NCBI GenBank assembly: GCA_016937725.1
Contig: JAFGVZ010000029.1
Location: 1 to 8,874 of the forward strand
Direction: 5' to 3'
DNA from: Paracoccaceae bacterium
GTDB lineage: Bacteria > Pseudomonadota > Alphaproteobacteria > Rhodobacterales > Rhodobacteraceae
DNA length: 8,874 bases
The notes below the pieces were generated by a model. It had not been told where the DNA came from, ran no database searches, and saw nothing but the letters and a program-made list of their open reading frames with translations. This document shows, piece after piece, positions 1 through 5,179 of this stretch (within the stretch, counting starts at the first letter, position 1; each line of letters begins with the position of its first letter). Both the position numbers and the translations under genes were made by a program.

Positions 1-543
1 ACCTCGCGCGGCGGGCTGATCGGGATGTATTTGGCCATTATCGCCAAGGACCGGCTGCGCGGCCTGTGCCTCAATGACATTGGTCCGGTGGTCGAGGCCG
101 AAGGGCTGGACAAGATCGACACGTATATTGGCCGCAACCCTGCCGCGCGCAGCCATGGAGAGGCGGCCTTGGCGCTGGCCCGCGCCATGCCGGAATTCGA
201 CGTGGCCCCAAGTCGTTGGGCAGAGGAAGCGCGCAAGCATTTCGTGAAGACCGACCAAGGCTTGCAGATCAATTACGACCCGGCCTTGCGCGATGCCTAC
301 CTGGCCGCGCGCGCGGGCGGGGCAGGCGATCTTTGGCCCATGTTCCATGCCTGCGCAGGGCTACCGTTAGCCTGCATCCGTGGCGCGAATTCGACCTTGC
401 TGAGCAGCGCGACCTTGGCCGAAATGACCCGCCTGCGCCCCGATATGGTGGTCGAGGAGGTGCCGGGGCGCGGACATGTGCCATTCCTTGACGAACCCGA
501 ATCGCTGCGCGCGATCAGCACCTGGTTGGGGATGTGCCTATGA
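1..543 (+). CDS. alpha/beta hydrolase, C-terminal part (5' end outside window)
   Basis: The reading frame is open from base 1 and ends at TGA 541-543, giving 180 visible residues. The visible part begins TSRGG, the second half of a G-x-S-x-G-G nucleophile elbow, so the catalytic Ser is residue 2 and roughly the first 90-110 residues (with the oxyanion region) lie upstream. An internal ATG at base 25 is not the real start, because the elbow precedes it. Next come LNDIGPVVEAEGL (24-36), typical of a family of small alpha/beta hydrolases common in Rhodobacterales, a cap region, and GRGHVPFLDEP with the catalytic His at 159. At the usual acid position the sequence reads RGANSTLLS (128-135); relatives as I remember them have RGANSDLLS, so Thr132 replaces the expected Asp. 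The stop overlaps the next start (ATGA), implying translational coupling. The substrate cannot be told from sequence; a small ester or lactone is plausible. Confidence 0.88.
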   Translation, partial: TSRGGLIGMYLAIIAKDRLRGLCLNDIGPVVEAEGLDKIDTYIGRNPAARSHGEAALALARAMPEFDVAPSRWAEEARKHFVKTDQGLQINYDPALRDAYLAARAGGAGDLWPMFHACAGLPLACIRGANSTLLSSATLAEMTRLRPDMVVEEVPGRGHVPFLDEPESLRAISTWLGMCL

Positions 544-1514
544 ATATCGACATGATCGACGCGGCGGCGACCCGCATCAAGGGCCATGCGCGCGAAACGC
601 CGTTGCTGTCCTCGCCCTTTCTGGACGAAGTTGCAGGGCGGCGTGTCTTGGTCAAGGCGGAATGCCTGCAACATACCGGCAGCTTCAAATATCGCGGCGC
701 GCGGGCGGCCCTGTCGGCTTTGCCAAAGGGGGCCACAGGCGTTCTGGCCTGTTCATCCGGCAACCATGCGCAGGGCGTGGCTTTGGCCGCGCGCGAATTG
801 GGGCTGGCGGCGGTTATCCTGATGCCGTCCGATGCCCCCCGCGTGAAGCTGGAGAACACGGCGGCCCTTGGGGCAGAGGTTGTGACCTATGACCGCGCCA
901 CCACCGACCGTGACGTCTTGGCGGCGGACATGGCCCGCGCGCGCGGGCTAGAGTTGATCCACCCTTTCGACAACCCGCAAGTGATTGCGGGCCAAGGCAG
1001 CGTCGGGCTGGAGATTGCCGCGCAAGCCCATATGGCCCCTGCCGATGTGCTGGTCTGTTGCGGTGGCGGCGGGCTGACGGCGGGCATTGCCTTGGCGCTG
1101 GAGGCGCGGGCACCCGGTTTACGGGTGCGGCCCGTCGAGCCCGAAGGCTTCGATGACACCGCGCAATCCTTGGCAGCAGGACGGATCGTGAAGAACCCCG
1201 CCCGCGCGGGGCTGTGCGACGCGATCCTGACACCCGCGCCCGGCAAACTGACATTCCCCATCCTGCACCGCCTGTGCGGCCCCGGTCTGGTTGTGTCGGA
1301 CGCGCAGGTCTTGGCCGCGATGGCGTTGGCGCAGGACCGGCTGAAACTGGTGCTGGAACCGGGCGGCGCGGTCGCGCTGGCCGCGGCCCTGTTCCGGCCC
1401 GATGCGGTGCAAGGCGACACGGTCATTGCCGTCGCCACAGGCGGCAATGTGGACCGTGACATCTTTATCCGCGCCCTTCATCATGGAGTATCCGATGCCC
1501 ATCGCCCAGCTTGA
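540..1514 (+). CDS. PLP-dependent threonine/serine dehydratase-like enzyme
   Basis: A 324-residue fold-type II PLP enzyme that should catalyse alpha,beta-elimination of a hydroxyamino acid to a 2-oxo acid and ammonia in the cytoplasm. Visible motifs are GSFKYRGA with the Schiff-base Lys50, the substrate loop SSGNHAQG (72-79), the glycine-rich phosphate loop CCGGGGLTAG (173-182), EPGGA (273-277) and a C-terminal ATGGNVD (299-305). There is no C-terminal ACT regulatory domain, and the length suits catabolic threonine/serine dehydratases rather than biosynthetic IlvA (about 500 residues). I chose ATG 540 because it overlaps the upstream TGA (ATGA); a GTG at 534 in the same frame is a weaker alternative. 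The 3' end overlaps the next gene by 20 nt. Related enzymes act on threo-3-hydroxyaspartate or phenylserine, or belong to ectoine catabolism (EutB). No ectoine genes are visible, so the exact substrate is open; the class is secure. Confidence 0.9.
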   Translation: MNIDMIDAAATRIKGHARETPLLSSPFLDEVAGRRVLVKAECLQHTGSFKYRGARAALSALPKGATGVLACSSGNHAQGVALAARELGLAAVILMPSDAPRVKLENTAALGAEVVTYDRATTDRDVLAADMARARGLELIHPFDNPQVIAGQGSVGLEIAAQAHMAPADVLVCCGGGGLTAGIALALEARAPGLRVRPVEPEGFDDTAQSLAAGRIVKNPARAGLCDAILTPAPGKLTFPILHRLCGPGLVVSDAQVLAAMALAQDRLKLVLEPGGAVALAAALFRPDAVQGDTVIAVATGGNVDRDIFIRALHHGVSDAHRPA

Positions 1515-2340
1515 CGGTGTCGAGATTTACTACGAATTGACCGGCCCCGAAGGCGGGCTGCCCTTGGTGCTGTCCAATTCGCTAGGCTGCACGCTCGAGA
1601 TGTGGGACCCGCTCTTGCCGCATCTGCCCGACGGTTTACGCATTCTGCGCTATGACCGGCGCGGGCATGGGCGGTCCAGCGTGCCACGCGCGCCCTATTC
1701 CATGGGCCAGCTTGTGCGCGATACCGAACAGCTTCTGGACCATCTGGCGCTGGGGCCTTGCGTGTTTCTGGGCCTGAGCATTGGCGGCATGGTGGCCCAA
1801 GGGCTGGCGGTCAAGCGCCCCGATTTGGTCCGGGCGCTGATCCTGTCGAACACGGCAGCCCGCATTGCGACAAACGCAATCTGGCAAGAGCGCGCCGAAA
1901 CCGCCCGCGCCAAGGGGCTAGAGGCTTTGGCCGATGCGACCATGGAGCGTTGGTTTACCGCAAAGTTCCGCGCCACGCCTGAATTCGCACACTGGCGCGC
2001 GATGTTCTGTGCCACCCCGCTGGAGGGTTGGATCGGCTGTGCCGCAGCCATTGCGGGGACGGATTTCTACACCACCACCGCCACGCTGCGCTTTCCCACG
2101 CTGGGAATTGCGGGCGACCGCGACGGGTCCACCCCTCCCGATTTGGTGCGCGAAACGACAGACCTTATCCCTGGTGCGGATTTCGTTCTTTTGCGACCGG
2201 CGGGCCACTTGCCCCATATTGAACAACCTGCCGACTACGCGCAGGCGCTTGGCGATTTCTTGACCCGTCACCATCTTCATCTTGCCAAAAATACTCAATG
2301 TTGCGACGGCCATCATGGGGCGCAGGGGCAGAATGGGTAA
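1495..2340 (+). CDS. pcaD: 3-oxoadipate enol-lactonase-like alpha/beta hydrolase
   Basis: A 281-residue soluble alpha/beta hydrolase. PcaD opens 3-oxoadipate enol-lactone to 3-oxoadipate in the protocatechuate branch of the beta-ketoadipate pathway. The body reads like PcaD: SNSLGCTLEMWDPLL (27-41), RYDRRGHGRSS (52-62), nucleophile elbow GLSIGG (Ser95 at 93-98), GDRDGSTPPD (acid Asp210) and AGHLPHIEQP (His238). ATG 1495 is chosen because GGAG (1485-1488) sits 6 nt upstream and the protein then begins MPIAQLDG, as usual in the family; earlier in-frame ATGs at 1402 and 1483 lack this. It overlaps the dehydratase by 20 nt, so the two are probably coupled. PcaD proteins normally end near residue 257. 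Here the frame continues about 24 residues through a repeat motif and ends in a His/Gln/Gly/Cys-rich tail. No other pca gene is visible, so a related lactonase or esterase role is possible. Confidence 0.85.
   Translation: MPIAQLDGVEIYYELTGPEGGLPLVLSNSLGCTLEMWDPLLPHLPDGLRILRYDRRGHGRSSVPRAPYSMGQLVRDTEQLLDHLALGPCVFLGLSIGGMVAQGLAVKRPDLVRALILSNTAARIATNAIWQERAETARAKGLEALADATMERWFTAKFRATPEFAHWRAMFCATPLEGWIGCAAAIAGTDFYTTTATLRFPTLGIAGDRDGSTPPDLVRETTDLIPGADFVLLRPAGHLPHIEQPADYAQALGDFLTRHHLHLAKNTQCCDGHHGAQGQNG
2275..2296 (-). repeat. Rhodobacteraceae-type dispersed motif (core GTATTTTTGGCAAGATG on - strand)
   Basis: Read on the minus strand, this 22-bp stretch has the core GTATTTTTGGCAAGATG, flanked by GA on the 5' side and AAG on the 3' side. 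I remember near-identical sequences recurring between genes in Rhodobacter, Paracoccus and roseobacter genomes, usually close to gene ends. Here it lies inside the 3' end of the pcaD-like frame and encodes HLHLAKNT. Its T-rich core stands out from the GC-rich surroundings. Only one copy is in the window, so its repeat nature rests on memory, and I know of no settled function. Confidence 0.5.
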
Positions 2341-2347
2341 ATCCCCG

Positions 2348-2376
2348 TTTCTCTTCGCCGCCCCCCGCGCTAGACT
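2348..2376 (+). promoter_or_regulatory. weak candidate promoter for dnaX-ybaB-recR
   Basis: The 60-nt gap 2341-2400 holds TAGACT (2371-2376), which matches 4 of 6 bases of the -10 consensus, with a poor -35 candidate TTTCTC (2348-2353) 17 nt upstream. It would give a leader of about 18-20 nt before dnaX. The gap has no hairpin or terminator-like T run. The site is plausible mainly because the function of the genes changes here; the -35 match is weak. Confidence 0.22.
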
Positions 2377-2400
2377 GATACGAAACCAGCTAGGATTGGC

Positions 2401-4131
2401 ATGAGCGAACAGTATCAGGTTCTGGCGCGGAAATACCGCCCCGAGAGTTTTGCCGATCTGATCGGGCAAGACGCGATGGTGCGCACCTTGCGCAACGCGT
2501 TTGCCGCTGACAGGATCCATCATGCTTTCATCATGACCGGCATTCGCGGCACCGGCAAAACCACCACCGCGCGGATCATCGCCAAGGGCCTGAACTGCAT
2601 CGGGCCGGACGGGCAGGGCGGGCCGACCACGGAACCTTGCGGTGTGTGCGAGCATTGCCGCGCCATCATCGAAGGCCGCCATGTCGATGTGATGGAAATG
2701 GACGCGGCCTCGCGCACCGGCGTGGGCGATATTCGGGAAATTATCGACAGCGTCGCTTATCGCGCGGCCTCTGCCCGTTACAAGATCTACATCATCGACG
2801 AAGTTCACATGCTGTCGAACAATGCCTTCAACGCGTTGTTGAAAACGTTGGAAGAACCGCCCGCGCATGTGAAATTCATCTTTGCCACGACCGAGATTCG
2901 CAAAGTTCCGGTCACAGTGCTATCGCGCTGCCAGCGGTTTGATCTGCGGCGCATTGAACCTGAAGTGATGATTGCGCATCTGGACCGCGTGGCCAAAGCC
3001 GAGGGCGGGCAGGTGGCAGTGGATGCCCTGGCGCTGATCACGCGCGCCGCCGAAGGCTCTGTGCGCGATGCGATGTCGCTTTTGGACCAAGCTATCAGCC
3101 ATGGTGCCGGCGAAACCACCGCCGACCAAGTGCGCGCCATGCTGGGGCTGGCTGACCGCGCGCGGGTGCTGGACCTGTTCGACCATATCATGCGCGGTGA
3201 TGCGGGGGCGGCTTTGTCGGAACTGGCCGCGCAATATGCCGACGGGGCCGACCCGTTGGCGGTTTTGCGCGATTTGGCCGAGATTACGCATTGGCTGAGC
3301 GTGACGCAGATCACCCCAGATGCCGGCAATGACCCGACCATCAGCCCCGAAGAACGCGACCGGGGTGCACAGATGGCGGGCGCTCTTCCCATGCGGGTGC
3401 TGACACGAACATGGCAGATGCTGCTGAAAGCCTTGGAGGAAGTCGCCAGCGCGCCGAATGCCATGATGGCGGCGGAAATGGCTGTCATCCGGCTGACCCA
3501 TGTCGCCGATCTGCCCAGCCCGGAAGAGATTTTGCGCAAATGGCACGACCAGACCCCGCCTAGCGGTGGGGGCGGTGCGCCTGCGCCGCGCGGCACACCC
3601 ATGGGCGGCGGTGGCCCGCGCGCGATTTCGGGTGGCGCAGCGCATGGCCCGCAAGCCGCGCTGGCCGGGGCCGCGCCTGCGCTGTCGGATTATCCCGATT
3701 TTGACAGCGTCGTGGCGCTGATCCGATCGCGCCGCGACATGACCCTGTTGGTCGAGGTGGAAACCAACCTGCGCCTTGTGCGCTACAGCCCCGGCCGGAT
3801 CGAATTTCAGCCCACTGACGCTGCACCAGTTGACCTTGCCCAACGCCTTGGCGCGCGGCTGCAAGGCTGGACCGGGGCGCGTTGGGCGGTGTCGGTGGCC
3901 AATACCGGCGGCGGGGCCACCTTGGCCGAACAGCAGGCGGCTCAGCAGGATGCCGACGAAGAAGAAGCCATGCAGAACAGCCTTGTCTTGGCGGTTCTGG
4001 AGGCGTTCCCAAAGGCGAAAATCGCCGAAATCCGGCCCCTGACCCCGCCAGAGGATGAAGCCGCCACTGCCGCTTTGCCAGAGGTCGAGGATGAGTTTGA
4101 CCCCGATTGGGACCCGTTTGAAGACACATGA
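2401..4131 (+). CDS. dnaX: DNA polymerase III subunit tau/gamma
   Basis: A 576-residue clamp-loader ATPase that loads the sliding clamp and links the polymerase core to the replisome. The N-terminal AAA+ module has YQVLARKYRPESFADLIGQ (5-23), Walker A GIRGTGKTT (47-55), a zinc-binding Cys set (66, 80, 83, 86), Walker B IIDEVH (131-136) and the SRC motif (175-177). A Gly/Pro/Ala-rich linker (about 385-428) separates the ATPase and collar domains from an alphaproteobacterial tau C-terminal domain (about 435-545), and the protein ends in a strongly acidic tail (EDEFDPDWDPFED). AGGA at 2392-2395, 5 nt before ATG 2401, supports the start. I see no A-rich slippery heptamer of the E. coli type, so a gamma form, if made, would need another route; in Caulobacter ClpXP trims DnaX. 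ybaB follows after 15 nt, in a gene order conserved across bacteria. Confidence 0.97.
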   Translation: MSEQYQVLARKYRPESFADLIGQDAMVRTLRNAFAADRIHHAFIMTGIRGTGKTTTARIIAKGLNCIGPDGQGGPTTEPCGVCEHCRAIIEGRHVDVMEMDAASRTGVGDIREIIDSVAYRAASARYKIYIIDEVHMLSNNAFNALLKTLEEPPAHVKFIFATTEIRKVPVTVLSRCQRFDLRRIEPEVMIAHLDRVAKAEGGQVAVDALALITRAAEGSVRDAMSLLDQAISHGAGETTADQVRAMLGLADRARVLDLFDHIMRGDAGAALSELAAQYADGADPLAVLRDLAEITHWLSVTQITPDAGNDPTISPEERDRGAQMAGALPMRVLTRTWQMLLKALEEVASAPNAMMAAEMAVIRLTHVADLPSPEEILRKWHDQTPPSGGGGAPAPRGTPMGGGGPRAISGGAAHGPQAALAGAAPALSDYPDFDSVVALIRSRRDMTLLVEVETNLRLVRYSPGRIEFQPTDAAPVDLAQRLGARLQGWTGARWAVSVANTGGGATLAEQQAAQQDADEEEAMQNSLVLAVLEAFPKAKIAEIRPLTPPEDEAATAALPEVEDEFDPDWDPFEDT

Positions 4132-4146
4132 AGAAAGGGCACTAAC

Positions 4147-4491
4147 ATGCTGAAAGGTTTGGGCGGTATGGCCGATATGGCCAAGATGATGAAAGCCGCG
4201 CAGGAAATGCAGGGCAAGATGACCCAGCTTCAGGAAGACCTGAAGGCGATTACCGTCACCGGCGAATCCGGGGCTGGCCTTGTGAAAGCCACGGCGACCG
4301 CCAAGGGCGAATTGACCGGGCTCGACATTGATCCGTCGATCTTCAATTCGGATGACAAGGAAGTGGTCGAAGACCTGATCCTTGCCGCCATCAAGGATGC
4401 GCAGGCCAAGGCCGAAGCCCGCTCGCGCGAAGAAATGGGCAAGATCGCGGAAAGCATGGGGCTGCCGCGCGACATGAACCTGCCGATGTAA
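4147..4491 (+). CDS. ybaB: YbaB/EbfC family nucleoid-associated protein
   Basis: A 114-residue small DNA-binding protein of the YbaB/EbfC family, slightly longer than the usual 105-110 residues. It starts MLKGLGGMADMAKMMKAAQEMQGKM, the Met/Gln/Lys-rich amphipathic helix typical of the family. A central beta region follows (ITVTGESGAGLVKATATAKGELTGLDIDPS, about 35-64), then a long charged C-terminal helix (about 69-100). Family members form dimers that bind DNA without strict sequence specificity. AAAGGG (4134-4139) lies 7 nt before ATG 4147. Its place between dnaX and recR is the classic arrangement and supports the call strongly. Confidence 0.95.
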   Translation: MLKGLGGMADMAKMMKAAQEMQGKMTQLQEDLKAITVTGESGAGLVKATATAKGELTGLDIDPSIFNSDDKEVVEDLILAAIKDAQAKAEARSREEMGKIAESMGLPRDMNLPM

Positions 4492-4497
4492 CCGCGA

Positions 4498-5097
4498 ATG
4501 GCCGATGCCCGTGATGACATAGATGCGTTGATCGGCCAATTTGCGCGGCTGCCGGGGCTCGGGCCACGGTCCGCGCGGCGCATGGTATTGCACCTATTGC
4601 AGCGGCGCGACCAAGCCTTGCGGCCCTTGGTCATGGCGCTGGACCGCGTGGCGCAGACAGCCCAGCCCTGCACGCGCTGCGGCAATATCGCCACCGCGCC
4701 CATTTGTGACATCTGTGCCGATCCCAAGCGCGCCACGGGCGAGATTTGCGTGGTCGAGGATGTGGCCGATCTGTGGGCGATGGAACGTGGGCAGGCCTTT
4801 TCGGGCCGCTACCATGTGCTGGGGGGCACGCTCTCGGCGCTGGATGCCGTTGGGCCGGATGATTTGCGCATCCCGGACCTGCTGGCGCGCATTTCGGCCG
4901 AAGGCGTGCGCGAAGTGATCCTTGCGCTTGGCGCAACGGTCGATGGCCAGACAACCGCCCATTACATAGCCGAAGCTTTGGAGGATACCGGCGTGACGCT
5001 CAGCGCTTTGGCGCAAGGCGTGCCAGTCGGCGGCGAGCTGGATTTTCTGGACGATGGCACGATCGGGGCTGCCTTGCGCGCGCGGCGCGCCTTCTGA
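4498..5097 (+). CDS. recR: recombination mediator protein RecR
   Basis: A 199-residue protein, the standard RecR length. RecR works with RecO (and RecF) to load RecA onto single-stranded DNA at gaps. The domains run in the expected order: helix-hairpin-helix LPGLGPRSARR (18-28), a C4 zinc finger with Cys58, 61, 70 and 73, a Toprim domain starting ICVVEDVADLWAME (83-96) and continuing through YHVLGGTLSALDAVGPDDL (105-123), and the C-terminal GVPVGGELDFLDDGT (174-188). ATG 4498 follows the ybaB stop by 6 nt. No clear Shine-Dalgarno sequence precedes it, so it is probably translated by coupling to ybaB. No terminator hairpin is evident after the stop. Confidence 0.97.
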   Translation: MADARDDIDALIGQFARLPGLGPRSARRMVLHLLQRRDQALRPLVMALDRVAQTAQPCTRCGNIATAPICDICADPKRATGEICVVEDVADLWAMERGQAFSGRYHVLGGTLSALDAVGPDDLRIPDLLARISAEGVREVILALGATVDGQTTAHYIAEALEDTGVTLSALAQGVPVGGELDFLDDGTIGAALRARRAF

Positions 5098-5105
5098 CAC
5101 GCTGC

Positions 5106-5121
5106 TTAATTCTTTATTAAC
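5106..5121 (+). promoter_or_regulatory. CtrA-type box TTAA-N7-TTAAC
   Basis: The sequence TTAATTCTTTATTAAC is a full match to the alphaproteobacterial CtrA response-regulator consensus TTAA-N7-TTAAC. A further TTAACC follows at 5137-5142, 20 bp after the second half-site. The AT-rich stretch 5103-5142 is conspicuous in this GC-rich window and lies just before the glycosyltransferase gene. In Rhodobacterales CtrA governs motility, gene transfer agents and cyclic-di-GMP-related functions, so control of a surface-glycan gene would fit. That CtrA binds here is inferred from the match alone. Confidence 0.6.
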
Positions 5122-5133
5122 CGCTCTTATGCT
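5106..5133 (+). promoter_or_regulatory. candidate promoter of the MshEN-glycosyltransferase gene
   Basis: A -10-like TATGCT (5128-5133, 4 of 6 matches) lies 16 nt after a weak -35 TTAATT (5106-5111) that is itself the left half of the CtrA box. A box overlapping a poor -35 element is the usual layout of CtrA-activated promoters. Transcription would start near 5140, leaving about 40 nt before the preferred start codon at 5180. The hexamer assignment is an inference from weak matches. Confidence 0.35.
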
Positions 5134-5172
5134 TTCTTAACCTTCGACGCACGCAATGTGCGGTATTTGGGT

Positions 5173-5175
5173 AGG
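5173..5175 (+). promoter_or_regulatory. ribosome binding site deciding the glycosyltransferase start
   Basis: GGGTAGG (5169-5175) ends 4 nt before ATG 5180 and 10 nt before ATG 5186. The earlier in-frame ATG at 5156 has only GACGCACGCA before it, with no purine-rich motif. This favours starting at 5180 or 5186. Confidence 0.5.
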
Positions 5176-5179
5176 TGCA

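Noticed and set aside
1402..1494. Longer start for the PcaD-like protein
   Set aside because: The extra residues are encoded inside the dehydratase gene, have no family similarity, and GGAG before ATG 1495 fits the normal PcaD N-terminus.
2341..2400. Possible SRP RNA (ffs) gene next to dnaX
   Set aside because: In some bacteria this RNA lies near dnaX, but the 60-nt gap is too short and lacks the conserved GGAAG-type apical-loop region.
3566..3620. G-rich clusters in dnaX as a G-quadruplex or frameshift signal
   Set aside because: The G runs encode the Gly-rich protein linker; there is no slippery heptamer beside them and the runs are uneven.
2920..4593. Very long antisense open frame (557 codons) opposite dnaX-ybaB
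   Set aside because: It lies opposite secure genes, its product is rich in His, Arg, Gln and Gly with no recognisable motif, and long antisense frames are expected in GC-rich coding DNA with this codon bias. The same applies to the antisense frame at 1918-2868.
5156..5179. Upstream ATG as the glycosyltransferase start
   Set aside because: It lacks a Shine-Dalgarno sequence and would leave a very short leader from the proposed promoter, while ATG 5180 has GGGTAGG before it. It cannot be fully excluded.
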